DNA of 64,000 nucleotides from Limnobaculum xujianqingii (GCF_013394855.1 NZ_JABMLK010000002.1:1626360-1690359); one strand, 5' to 3'. Numbered from the stretch's first letter, positions 54,405 through 61,993 are shown. Notes: generated from the letters alone by a model not told the origin. Made by a program: numbers and translations.

Positions 54405-54722
54405 GGGCTGATGCCTATTGTGGATATAACTTTCATCTTTGATTAATAAATTAGGGATAACCTTTGGGTTATCCTTTTTTGTGTCTGGTAAGAAGACAAT
54501 TATCTGCCTGCTAATTCTTTTAATTTGATCGCCGTGTATAAGCATTATTTCAGTAAATTCAGTATCTATAGGCTGATTTTTCATAAAGTTAGACAGTTTT
54601 GAATTTAGTATGGCTATGATTAAGCATTCTTCTGGCATCCTAGGGGCAGGTGCACTGCTCGCTGTTTTTTCTAAGACTTGAGAAGTATGTGGATGTGTTT
54701 CTATATAATCCGCTGATTTCAT
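54384..54722 (-). CDS. hypothetical 112-aa ORF running through the yhf terminator
   Basis: ATG 54722 has AGGA 8 bases upstream and reads MKSADYIETHPHTSQVLEKTASSAPAPRMPEECLIIAILNSKLSNF... The last third is encoded by the yhf terminator and the 3' end of yhfS on the other strand, so the C-terminus is unlikely to be original. It may be a truncated remnant of a longer gene or spurious. Confidence 0.35.
   Translation of the reverse strand: MKSADYIETHPHTSQVLEKTASSAPAPRMPEECLIIAILNSKLSNFMKNQPIDTEFTEIMLIHGDQIKRISRQIIVFLPDTKKDNPKVIPNLLIKDESYIHNRHQPLPTTLP
54453..54480 (+). terminator. yhf operon terminator
   Basis: GGATAACC - TTTG - GGTTATCC followed by T6, 50 bases past the yhfS stop. Confidence 0.9.
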
Positions 54723-54772
54723 TTATGGTTATCCTAAGTCTCATTCATTATTAGAGATAGCTATTTTAGTGT

Positions 54773-55018
54773 TTACTCAATTGGTTTATTTAATGGTGGA
54801 AGTAATAGTTTAGATTGGCTGATTAGCGTTTCAATAACTTCTAAAGGTATATTGCTTTCCCAACAGTTGAAGGTAAATTCTGAAGTTATATCGGAATAAA
54901 AAACTTCAGCGACTTGAATTAACGGATTGCTATTGGCAATGTTGACCTCAAGATACATACCGTCGCGTTGTATATCACTTCCACGGGTAAATTGATATTT
55001 GATGTTGTTAATTATCAT
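54773..55018 (-). CDS. uncharacterised 81-aa protein
   Basis: MIINNIKYQFTRGSDIQRDGMYLEVNIANSNPLIQVAEVFYSDITSEFTFNCWESNIPLEVIETLISQSKLLLPPLNKPIE. Beta-rich with a C-terminal helix. Short soluble proteins of this kind are often immunity-like or orphan toxin-island genes, but no family is recognised. Low GC compared with the core genes around it. Confidence 0.55.
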   Translation of the reverse strand: MIINNIKYQFTRGSDIQRDGMYLEVNIANSNPLIQVAEVFYSDITSEFTFNCWESNIPLEVIETLISQSKLLLPPLNKPIE

Positions 55019-55063
55019 TGTATTGTCATTTTATTATATGAAGTGAAAATATAAATTACAGCA

Positions 55064-55447
55064 TTAATTCTTTTGAAGGTAATCACGTTCTTTTAACGCT
55101 AAAACTACATGCATCTGGCCATTATGAGTTTCAGGACGTGCAGTTTTTTCTCCTACAGCTTTCCAGAGCTTGGAGGCTGTATAAGTTGTATTGGGATATA
55201 AGAAAATAATATCAGCAGCCGTAATCGCATACCGCCCATTATCTGTTATTTCTTCTTTTTTATTATTAACAACATTCAAAATATAGCCTTGGTTACAAAG
55301 CCCCAGAAATGCTGATTTTGGACAGCCCTTCTCATATCCTTTAACAGCATTATCCCAAGCTTTTTCTGGAGTATATTTATTTTTATGGATTAAATTCAAT
55401 GCATTAATAGCGATTTCTCCATACCGTGTATCTTCAGGTTTTTTCAT
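55064..55447 (-). CDS. DUF6979-like protein
   Basis: 127 aa from ATG 55447 (AAGGA 7 bases before; two further in-frame ATGs upstream are badly placed). YGEIAINALNLIHKNKYTPEKAWDNAVKGYEKGCPKSAFLGLCNQGYI is the pattern I associate with the DUF6979 family (GCPK.AFLGLC), predicted helical. Function unknown; such genes commonly appear in variable regions. Confidence 0.65.
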   Translation of the reverse strand: MKKPEDTRYGEIAINALNLIHKNKYTPEKAWDNAVKGYEKGCPKSAFLGLCNQGYILNVVNNKKEEITDNGRYAITAADIIFLYPNTTYTASKLWKAVGEKTARPETHNGQMHVVLALKERDYLQKN

Positions 55448-55585
55448 ATTCATTCCTTTGATAAATAGTAGAATATAATTATTAGAATACAATTTGCTCA
55501 GAGGATATTCAATCTATAGGTAGTTATTGTTATCGAATACAATTATTTTGAAGAAATTTAGAGTAGATAAAAATAGAAAAGAAGA

Positions 55586-55606
55586 AGCCCACTTAAAAAG
55601 CGGGCT
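55586..55606 (-). terminator. terminator of the small winged-helix gene
   Basis: AGCCCAC/GCGGGCT stem (one G-C/A-C irregularity) followed on the minus strand by a T/C-rich run, 44 bases past the stop of the 58-aa gene. Confidence 0.5.
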
Positions 55607-55649
55607 CAATAAACATATTTATTATTAATAATTGTAGGCTTATCCCAAC

Positions 55650-55826
55650 TTACTTCTGCGCCGGTTCCCACTTGCAGCGCACCGGAGAAACAATCGTTCC
55701 TTTCTCTTTCATTACCTTAAACGCTTTATAGATCCCTTTACGGTCTAATCCGGAAAGTTTTTCTACTTCTCCCGCAGAAATCGGTTTACCGGCTTCTTTC
55801 ATCACTTTCAGAATTTGATCTTCCAT
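55650..55826 (-). CDS. small winged-helix protein, 58 aa
   Basis: ATG 55826 with AGGAG 9 bases upstream; reads MEDQILKVMKEAGKPISAGEVEKL..., then SGLDRKGIYKAFKVMKEKG and TIVSPVRCKWEPAQK, stop at 55650. The pattern (helix, PISAGEV..L, DRK.I.KAF..MK.KG.I.SP.RC.W.P) is a minimal winged helix. Probably a DNA-binding regulator. Confidence 0.8.
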   Translation of the reverse strand: MEDQILKVMKEAGKPISAGEVEKLSGLDRKGIYKAFKVMKEKGTIVSPVRCKWEPAQK

Positions 55827-56024
55827 TTGTCAGACTCCTGTTTAATGTCCATTACAAGCAATTGCTGGTGGCGGGAATTATATAACAATTTGGGTCATTC
55901 TCAGCGTACCGATCGCTTTTTTCTTGTTTGAAATTTGCTCTTTAAGACAAAGCCAAATTTGCAGTTGAACGACCAAATTCAATAACCCTGAAACGCTGAT
56001 ATATCTTTATAATCCTGATTCAAC

Positions 56025-56585
56025 TTAATCAGCAACTGCGCACTGAATCAAAGCTCCACCTCTGTACGTGCATCCTCTTCGACTCCCGCCTTCTAATTTA
56101 CACCCGTAGCCCATAGTTCCATCTGAATCTTGACTGGGAGGCAACATAGTTCCTTTCAATGTTTTACAGCAGCGGGCAAACCCATCAGGAGTGGAATTAT
56201 CACAATTCGCATTGCTACCAGAAGCAACGGAATTACTACTCTGTGATTTGCTAACCATGGCGGTGCTTACTGCCTGCATAACTTCAGTATTGCTGGAAGC
56301 ATCAACAGTAGCCATTGAGGACAGTGTATTCGCAGCATCTGAATTAGGGGATATCGCTGATGCCGCAGAGGATAAGTCGCTGAGCCCGGTGTTAACATCT
56401 GAAGTTCCACCAAGCGTAACAACGTCATAAATCATAACAATAGGTAATGTTAGAGTGTACCAGGTAGCAACTCCATAATTACCATTATCAATCTCCTTTC
56501 CCGTCTCCTGTAATGCCTTCTGAGTTGTGCAAGCAGTGATTGAAATAAAGGAGATTACAATCAAAAAAACACGAAAAGAGAACAT
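56025..56585 (-). CDS. hypothetical lipoprotein, Ser-rich
   Basis: 186 aa from ATG 56585 (GGGGGT 6 bases upstream). Lipobox ITAC at about residues 16-19 (FISITACTTQKALQETGKE). A Ser/Ala/Asn-rich middle and a cysteine-rich C-terminus (CDNSTPDGFARCCKTLKG...GYGCKLEGGSRRGCTYRGGALIQC) that probably forms disulphides in the periplasm. Family not recognised. Confidence 0.7.
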   Translation of the reverse strand: MFSFRVFLIVISFISITACTTQKALQETGKEIDNGNYGVATWYTLTLPIVMIYDVVTLGGTSDVNTGLSDLSSAASAISPNSDAANTLSSMATVDASSNTEVMQAVSTAMVSKSQSSNSVASGSNANCDNSTPDGFARCCKTLKGTMLPPSQDSDGTMGYGCKLEGGSRRGCTYRGGALIQCAVAD

Positions 56586-56770
56586 ATTGACCCCCACATT
56601 GGATGAAAGTGCAATGTATAGATATTAAGCACAAATAACCCATTGGTTTTTATATGAAATTACTTTTCTATTTCGATTGTTTTAATGCTGTGAAGTTACA
56701 TCTATTGATTAAATATGAGTATAGCATCTGAATTAAATCATCCCCTCATACATAAGAATGAGAGGATGAT

Positions 56771-56992
56771 TTAACCCTGAACGGCTTTGATTAAGAGGCA
56801 TGGTTCAGACTGATTGCGACGGTATGTCTTGCTGTAGAGGACACTTAAATGAGCTCTGATGGTGGTGGCAATGGGCATCCGCAGATGTAGTGCACATTCT
56901 TCAGTTGTCATCTCTCTGATATGTTTCAATAACATCTTCAAATTGCTGACCCGGACTGCATCCAAAGAAAAAGGAGTCAGATGAGAAATCAT
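56771..56992 (-). CDS. short LuxR-type helix-turn-helix ORF
   Basis: 73 aa if started at ATG 56992, but that ATG lies inside the tRNA terminator, so the real start is probably a later codon. EMTTEECALHLRMPIATTIRAHLSVLYSKTYRRNQSEPCLLIKAV has the helix pattern of a GerE/LuxR-type domain (T..E.A..L......T...H...Y.K...RN..E). Could be a tiny regulator or a fragment of a longer one. Confidence 0.4.
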   Translation of the reverse strand: MISHLTPFSLDAVRVSNLKMLLKHIREMTTEECALHLRMPIATTIRAHLSVLYSKTYRRNQSEPCLLIKAVQG

Positions 56993-57007
56993 CTAACTCC
57001 TTTTTTT
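56969..57007 (-). terminator. terminator of the tRNA-Ile(CAU) locus
   Basis: AAGGAGTTAGATGA - TTTC - TCATCTGACTCCTT on the minus strand (one mismatch) with T-runs on both sides. It lies 4 bases from the CCA end of the tRNA fragment, as expected for the original tRNA transcript. Confidence 0.8.
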
Positions 57008-57010
57008 GTC

Positions 57011-57055
57011 TGGTGGCCCCTCCCCGGTTTGAACGGGGGACCAAGCGATTATGAG
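57011..57055 (-). other. prophage attachment site: 45-nt 3' fragment of tRNA-Ile(CAU)
   Basis: On the minus strand CTCATAATCGCTTGGTC, then T-arm CCCCG-TTCAAAC-CGGGG, acceptor AGGGGCC and ACCA. CTCATAATCGCTTGGTC is the anticodon arm and variable loop of tRNA-Ile2 (anticodon CAU, later modified to lysidine). The 5' half is missing: beyond 57055 the sequence becomes unrelated. An integrase gene starts the next module. This is the displaced tRNA end left by site-specific integration; the complete tRNA should lie at the far end of the prophage outside the window. Confidence 0.88.
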
Positions 57056-57126
57056 AAGGGTGCAAGCAATATAGAAATCAATAAGTTATAGAAATTACAA
57101 TAACTTAAACCATGATTGAAGGGGGT

Positions 57127-58170
57127 TTATGAATGGTTATTGATGGCAGCTATCGCCATTTTATCGCCATTTTCTAAAGGGTTTAGTTTTACCACATCTT
57201 CTAAATGGTCGGGCGCAAAATGTGCATAACGCATTGTCATTGTGATGTCCCGGTGACCTAAAACGCGCTGAAGAACTAAGATATTTCCACCGCCCATCAT
57301 GAAATGGCTGGCGAAGGTGTGCCGGAGTACATGTGATAGTTGCCCGGCTGGTAATTCTATACCCGTTCTTTTTAATGCGGATCTAAATGCGTCATAGCAC
57401 CTTATAAAAAGCCGTCCGCTTTTCTTGGGTATGCTTTTGTATAGCTCTTGGGAAATTGGTATTGATCTATTTCGCTTCCCTTTGGTTTTAATAAAGGTCA
57501 CTCTAAACTCTGTTAGGTTAGCACCTGTTAGCTGTTCCGCTTCCCCCCACCTCGCCCCAGTAGCTAAAGCAATTTTCACTACTGATAGTAGGTCTTTAGA
57601 TTGGCTTTTCACGCACTCACTTAAAAGCACTTGAATCTGGTCATGGGTTAAAAAAGCCATCTCCTGTTCATTCGTTCGGAACTCTCTAACATCTTTTACC
57701 GGGTTGTCATGGCCCCATTCACCTAGCCGCCGTAATTCATTAAACATAGCCTTCAAATATGATAGTTCTAGGTTCAATGTTCTAGGGGCTACCATGGTTA
57801 CCCGAGACGTTCTCGCGTGTTTTCCCTGTAATCTAAGTTCCCGATATTTTGAAAAATCGCGAGCAGTGAATGATGTAGCCGGTGGATTACCGAGAACTTT
57901 ACATATATGGAGTAATGATCCCTGCCTTATCAGACCATCGGATAAGGTGCGGCCGTGTGCGTTGTACCAAAGTTCGACGATATCGGACAGGGTTCTTTTA
58001 TCTTCTTTCTCCCCTAGCCACGGCTTATCATCAATCTGTTCCATTATGTGGCTTTCGTAGGCCATCGCTTCGCTTTTGGTCGGGAACTGTTTGCGGAGTC
58101 TCCGACCATTTGCGCCATGGGGGTAACATTCACATAGCCACTTATTGTTTGATTGCTTTCTTACAGTCAT
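57127..58170 (-). CDS. int: P2-family tyrosine integrase
   Basis: 347 aa. N-terminal SAM-like domain and catalytic domain with the tyrosine recombinase set: Arg in ATGARWGEAEQL, Lys in FIKTKGKRN, HVLRHTFASH (H-x-x-R), GHRDI, and the nucleophile Tyr in MTMRYAHFAP. Close to P2 Int over its length. Reads toward the attachment site 72 bp away. Confidence 0.96.
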   Translation of the reverse strand: MTVRKQSNNKWLCECYPHGANGRRLRKQFPTKSEAMAYESHIMEQIDDKPWLGEKEDKRTLSDIVELWYNAHGRTLSDGLIRQGSLLHICKVLGNPPATSFTARDFSKYRELRLQGKHARTSRVTMVAPRTLNLELSYLKAMFNELRRLGEWGHDNPVKDVREFRTNEQEMAFLTHDQIQVLLSECVKSQSKDLLSVVKIALATGARWGEAEQLTGANLTEFRVTFIKTKGKRNRSIPISQELYKSIPKKSGRLFIRCYDAFRSALKRTGIELPAGQLSHVLRHTFASHFMMGGGNILVLQRVLGHRDITMTMRYAHFAPDHLEDVVKLNPLENGDKMAIAAINNHS

Positions 58171-58213
58171 TTTGTATCTTCATTACTTATTTTTTGATAG
58201 CCACCATATATAG

Positions 58214-58597
58214 TCAATCTTTACTCCAGAAATCAGGTGAAAATAAACTATTAACATCTAATACTTCTCGTTTTACGTTTTGATATAATGGATAAAGTGA
58301 AACATCATCCGTATCAAAAATATAAGCATCTGAAGGGCTTTCTGTTAATTCATTGTACCCTATTGTAGCTAAGTGAAATTTAGTGCCAATGAAAAACTCC
58401 CCGATGTCTTGACTGAAAATGTGTTCTTGTTGTTCATATATAGCAAAGGTTTTACTCTTATATACTGTCTCATAGTAAAAAATAATTGCATTTTCAGGTG
58501 AGCTTGATAAAAAAGAAGGCGGGTTTTTTCTTATCCATGTTATATGTTTATACATGGTAAGTTTTAGTAAGTTATTAACTATTAATTTAATATTCAT
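58214..58597 (-). CDS. unknown prophage gene A (soluble), int-CI cassette
   Basis: 127 aa, soluble, no recognised domain: PENAIIFYYETVYKSKTFAIYEQQEHIFSQDIGEFFIGTKFHLATIGYNELTESPSDAYIFDTDDVSLYPLY. Overlaps the upstream gene by 4 bases (ATGA). AT-rich. Lies between integrase and repressor, where P2-like phages often carry accessory genes expressed in the lysogen. Confidence 0.65.
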   Translation of the reverse strand: MNIKLIVNNLLKLTMYKHITWIRKNPPSFLSSSPENAIIFYYETVYKSKTFAIYEQQEHIFSQDIGEFFIGTKFHLATIGYNELTESPSDAYIFDTDDVSLYPLYQNVKREVLDVNSLFSPDFWSKD

Positions 58598-59040
58598 AAG
58601 TTATTCCAATTTTCATCTTTCATGTGGTACGACACTGATATTTGTATTTCCTGTAGATCAGAAACTAATTCTATTGATTCATCAATAGTTTTAGATCTGA
58701 TGCTATTTGCTTTATCTATCCATTTATCAATGGTTTTTTTTAAATCGCCGTCTACTTTTTCACTTATATTGGTTAAATTGGCTTTTAAGCAAATTATTGA
58801 TTTATAAAATGATTCGCTTGCCATGTCAGTGGGGTTTGTTAGTCTTTCAGCGGATTCAATATAGGCCAAAAGTTCGTTGTGCAGACTAGGTAACCTTGCC
58901 TTTTTCATAAAGCCTTTGCGCAAATAACTAACTTGTCTTAATGTCCAAATAGTTAAAGAAGCTCCTAAAATTCCCAGTGCATTAGATAAATAACTTGAAG
59001 ATAATATCGTTAAAAATAATGATGGTTCTTCTGGGTTCAT
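58594..59040 (-). CDS. unknown prophage gene B (membrane-anchored, coiled coil), int-CI cassette
   Basis: 148 aa. One N-terminal transmembrane segment (about residues 10-34, SSYLSNALGILGASLTIWTL), a basic stretch, then a helical, probably coiled-coil domain (AYIESAERLTNPTDMASESFYKSIICLKANLTNISEKVDGDLKKTIDKWIDKANSIRSK). Follows the CI gene by one base on the same strand, so likely expressed in the lysogen from the CI promoter. Confidence 0.65.
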   Translation of the reverse strand: MNPEEPSLFLTILSSSYLSNALGILGASLTIWTLRQVSYLRKGFMKKARLPSLHNELLAYIESAERLTNPTDMASESFYKSIICLKANLTNISEKVDGDLKKTIDKWIDKANSIRSKTIDESIELVSDLQEIQISVSYHMKDENWNNL

Positions 59041-59041
59041 A

Positions 59042-59608
59042 TTAGATCCTTGTTATTTTCATTTTTATTTTTCCTTGAATAGATATATCGTCTACAGAGC
59101 ATTCAAAAGGTAATTTTAAACCACCACCACTAACTCGTATTTTTCTAACTGGTATTCGCTCAATATCATGTATACCAATCTTTCCCTCTATATCGACTAA
59201 GTACCTTCCGTCTGATATTTCAGGAAATTGACGATCAACGATGTATGTTGTTTCCCCATCGACAATAACTTGTGGTTTTTGTAATCCATCAGGCAAGAAA
59301 GATTTATCAAACATCAGGAAGTTACTTGCGGCTAGTTTGCCATCTAATAACGTAAATTTTTCAAGTGAGATTACATCTCTTCTACCATCCTCAAACATTA
59401 CGCCATCACCAGTTGATAGCCAGCGGAGTGAAGCCCCGGTCTCTAATGCACATTGAATAACATAATCCGCCGGGAAGGTGTCCCGGCTGTATCTATTCGC
59501 TAATACGCTGGTTGAAATACCAAGTTGCTCACATAACGATACTTTTGTTTTAAATCCATAAGCCTGAACCATCCGGTCTATAGCTGCCTGACCACCATGT
59601 TTAAACAT
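59042..59608 (-). CDS. cI: 186-type CI repressor
   Basis: 188 aa from ATG 59608 (phage 186 CI is 192). N-terminal helix-turn-helix (FKTKVSLCEQLGISTSVLANRYSRDTFPADYVIQCALETGASLRWLSTGDG) and C-terminal oligomerisation domain (DGRYLVDIEGKIGIHDIERIPVRKIRVSGGGLKLPFECSVDDISIQGKI), both parallel to 186 CI. Maintains lysogeny. An in-frame ATG at 59626 is a second possible start. Confidence 0.93.
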   Translation of the reverse strand: MFKHGGQAAIDRMVQAYGFKTKVSLCEQLGISTSVLANRYSRDTFPADYVIQCALETGASLRWLSTGDGVMFEDGRRDVISLEKFTLLDGKLAASNFLMFDKSFLPDGLQKPQVIVDGETTYIVDRQFPEISDGRYLVDIEGKIGIHDIERIPVRKIRVSGGGLKLPFECSVDDISIQGKIKMKITRI

Positions 59609-59627
59609 ATAATCACCATAAAACATG

Positions 59628-59743
59628 ATTAACAGTCTTGACACTAACGATTCGTGATCATAGTATCTAGCCTGAAAATTAACGAAACATGAATAAAAGC
59701 CGTTAACCACCAATTAACGGAACATAACAGGGAATAATGCCTT
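59628..59743. promoter_or_regulatory. CI/Cox switch region with repeated operators
   Basis: Between divergent cI and cox. Contains AATTAACGAAACAT (59677-59690) and AATTAACGGAACAT (59712-59725) as a direct repeat 35 bp apart, and a perfect dyad CCGTTAA-N7-TTAACGG (59700-59720). These are candidate binding sites for CI or Cox/Apl over the divergent promoters. Confidence 0.65.
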
Positions 59744-59968
59744 ATGCGTCCAGTTATCGCAATTAGTATCACTTCGCCTTATGTCACTTTAGAAAAGTGG
59801 CTTGAGATGTCCGGAATGAAAGAACAGACCGCCCGCGACATGATTAAGCAAAACCGTATTCCAACAAAGCCAACCCCTAAGGGTAAAACGCGTTCACTTG
59901 TTGAAATCAACGTAGCCGCCATGACTGTTGAAGCTCTCAAGGGCTATGACGTTAATGTTAACGCCTAA
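59744..59968 (+). CDS. cox: Cox/Apl-type excisionase and repressor
   Basis: 74 aa. ITSPYVTLEKWLEMSGMKEQTARDMIKQNRIPTKPTPKGKTRSLVEINVAAMTVEALK has the small winged-helix layout of P2 Cox/186 Apl (YVTLE.W...G....TARDMI..GR.P). In P2-like phages it opposes CI and directs excision by Int. Divergent from cI. Confidence 0.85.
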   Translation: MRPVIAISITSPYVTLEKWLEMSGMKEQTARDMIKQNRIPTKPTPKGKTRSLVEINVAAMTVEALKGYDVNVNA

Positions 59969-59998
59969 TAATATTGTCTGCTTCTAGGGGGGTTGAAT

Positions 59999-60508
59999 AT
60001 GTTTGATTCATTGATTAACAAACATTTTGATTCAGCTTGTCGCCGCTTTCATGGCGCACATAACGCAGAAGAACTCGCGCCACTGGTTAGCATTCGGGCG
60101 CAGGTACTCCGCAACAAGTTGAACCCAGATCAGCCACACCATTTAACCGCTGTTGAAGTAGTACGGCTAACGGTTGTTACTGGTGACCGGTCATTGATTG
60201 ACGGCCTATTAATGCAAGCCGGTTGCCTTCCGTCTGTACCTTATTCTGTAGTACCAGAAGATCTGGAAATCCTAACATTGAATGCTGTCTCGTCTATCGG
60301 CGTTATTGCCGGTGAAGTGTCCGGCATAAAGAACGGCCAGCGTATTACCCAGAGCCGAAAGAATAAGATTTTAGAGCGCGTGAGCTACGTTATCGCGTGT
60401 TCGTCAATGATTGCGATCTCTTTAGAGTCGCGCTTCCACTCCACGCCCAGCATTGCCGCCGCTATCGATATGGTTAGTTCGATCGGCATGATGCCGGGTT
60501 TATCTTGA
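59999..60508 (+). CDS. cII: 186-type CII regulatory protein
   Basis: 169 aa from ATG 59999 (AGGGGGG upstream). Same length as 186 CII, with matching blocks RAQVLRNKLNPDQPHHLTAVEVVRLTVVTGDRSLIDGLLMQAGCLPSVP. CII activates establishment of lysogeny. Confidence 0.9.
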   Translation: MFDSLINKHFDSACRRFHGAHNAEELAPLVSIRAQVLRNKLNPDQPHHLTAVEVVRLTVVTGDRSLIDGLLMQAGCLPSVPYSVVPEDLEILTLNAVSSIGVIAGEVSGIKNGQRITQSRKNKILERVSYVIACSSMIAISLESRFHSTPSIAAAIDMVSSIGMMPGLS

Positions 60509-60519
60509 GGTTATCAACG

Positions 60520-60780
60520 ATGCAACTTACGTCATTAGCCAAACTACTTGCTCGTGACCAATCCGGGATTAGTAGCCCTGCTACAACCATTACACACGGT
60601 AAAAGTTCAGAGGGTTGGTTAACTCTGCCGAACGGCCGCACTGTAGCCCCGCGTCCATCCCTTATCACCTTTACCCCTGAGCCAATTGTTTTTACTAATA
60701 GCTTAAAGATTCGCTTTATTAAAAAAGCACGTCATTGCGGTTTGGGCTTTTTGTTTATGAATGGTGTCCGTCATGAATAA
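60520..60780 (+). CDS. Fil-like phage protein
   Basis: 86 aa from ATG 60520 (TTGAGG 9 bases upstream). LAKLLARDQSG...GKSSEGWLTLPNGRTVAPRPS resembles 186 Fil (phage filamentation protein) family, which inhibits host division. The position after CII also agrees. Similarity is short, so the name is tentative. Confidence 0.55.
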   Translation: MQLTSLAKLLARDQSGISSPATTITHGKSSEGWLTLPNGRTVAPRPSLITFTPEPIVFTNSLKIRFIKKARHCGLGFLFMNGVRHE

Positions 60781-61189
60781 AATTGCTGTTTCAACTCCCA
60801 GCGGCCGATCTGCTGATGTATGGCTTTCGATATTACGTCAGCAAGTTACCGGCAACCACAGCCGCGCCGGTGCGTTGTGGGATAAGTTAAAACCCTATCA
60901 GCGCGATATGCTGATCTTTGCTGCCCGCCTGCCAAAGTCAGCCACTAAACGTTTATGGCGTGAATTTACGCGCGAAGATATGCGCGCAATTTACCGGGGC
61001 TTAAAACGTTTATTTATTCTAAAAGCAACGTTCGACGGCTGCCCTGAATCAGATTTTATTCCGGTGGCTGATTGGGTCAGGTTGGGTATTAATCCGAAAG
61101 TAATTAGTCAAAACGACGGTAAAATTAATAATGTCGTCACTGAGTTAAATAATAAAGCGGAGCTATTAAATAAAATTCTGAATCACTAA
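60773..61189 (+). CDS. P2-like early phage protein, unknown
   Basis: 138 aa from ATG 60773, overlapping the previous gene by 8 bases. Helical: ADVWLSILRQQVTGNHSRAGALWDKLKPYQRDMLIFAARLPKSATKRLWREFTREDMRAIYRGLKRLF. A basic, probably nucleic-acid- or host-protein-binding phage factor. Not identified. Confidence 0.65.
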   Translation: MNKIAVSTPSGRSADVWLSILRQQVTGNHSRAGALWDKLKPYQRDMLIFAARLPKSATKRLWREFTREDMRAIYRGLKRLFILKATFDGCPESDFIPVADWVRLGINPKVISQNDGKINNVVTELNNKAELLNKILNH

Positions 61190-61256
61190 TTAATTAGTCT
61201 GGTTTTTGTATGGCGTAAATCGTCAGGGATTTGTTTTATCTTAATTTGAGGTTTGT

Positions 61257-61496
61257 ATGTTTGAAAATATTAAATCAATGCATGAGCACAATAACAAGGT
61301 CAATGCTGATCAGTTACAAGTGTTATTAAAAAATACCCGTATCGATGAGCGTAAGAATATTGCAACGTTAATGACTGTTAAGTTTGAGTTATTAGCGGCT
61401 CATATCCGTAATGAAAATATGACCGCTGCACAGGTAGCGGACTTATTGAATTCTGAATCTGAAAAAATCAAACATGAGGTGTTAGAAAATGATTAG
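61257..61496 (+). CDS. DUF2732-type phage protein
   Basis: 79 aa. NADQLQVLLKNTRIDERKNIATLMTVKFELLAAHIRNENMTAAQVADLLNSESEKIKHE fits the DUF2732 family of P2-like early regions (DELQ.LL...RLDERK..A...SVRLD.LA.HI....L...E.A.LLR.E). Overlaps the next ORF by 8 bases. Confidence 0.75.
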   Translation: MFENIKSMHEHNNKVNADQLQVLLKNTRIDERKNIATLMTVKFELLAAHIRNENMTAAQVADLLNSESEKIKHEVLEND

Positions 61497-61872
61497 TAAG
61501 AAATTAAAACCATTTGATTTAGAGGCTGCTAAAGCTGGAGCGCCTGTGATTACTCGCGATGGGTGTGAGGTTCGTATTATTTGCTTTGATTCTAATATTG
61601 AGTGTGCAGGGGGTAAATATCCTATTGTTGCATTAATTACAGATCATGATGGGGGAGTGTCTCCCCAATCATTTTCTGTTAATGGCTCTTGTGTCCATGG
61701 GCATATAAACGAGGAAGATTTATTTATGACCACAATTAAGCGGGAAGGTTATATAAATATATATCCTAATAATCCTTACTGCTTCTCTATGCTTTATCCA
61801 TCCAGAGAGAATGCGGATCAGTCCAGCAGCCCATCACGTGTAGCTTGCGTTATGGTTGAGTGGGAAGAATGA
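61489..61872 (+). CDS. phage early protein, unknown
   Basis: 127 aa. KPFDLEAAKAGAPVITRDGCEVRIICFDSNIECAGGKYPIVALITDHDGGVSPQSFSVNGSC.. resembles a widespread short phage module (PFDLE.A..G.PV.TRDG..V.I). Function unknown. Its stop overlaps the next ATG (ATGA). Confidence 0.7.
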   Translation: MISKKLKPFDLEAAKAGAPVITRDGCEVRIICFDSNIECAGGKYPIVALITDHDGGVSPQSFSVNGSCVHGHINEEDLFMTTIKREGYINIYPNNPYCFSMLYPSRENADQSSSPSRVACVMVEWEE

Positions 61873-61985
61873 CATTAACCATCTTATTAATTATCGCCGC
61901 ATTGATTTGCGGCTTTATTGCTTACTTTGATTTTTATTTAGAGCATGAGTATTTAAATTCACCTTTAAGTAAAAATTACGACTAG
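61869..61985 (+). CDS. 38-aa single-span membrane protein of the prophage
   Basis: ATG 61869 overlaps the previous stop (ATGA); reads MTLTILLIIAALICGFIAYF, then DFYLEHEYLNSPLSKNYD, stop TAG at 61983. One hydrophobic helix of about 20 residues and a short acidic tail. Tight coupling with its neighbours supports it being real. Confidence 0.6.
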   Translation: MTLTILLIIAALICGFIAYFDFYLEHEYLNSPLSKNYD

Positions 61986-61993
61986 GGGTAATT

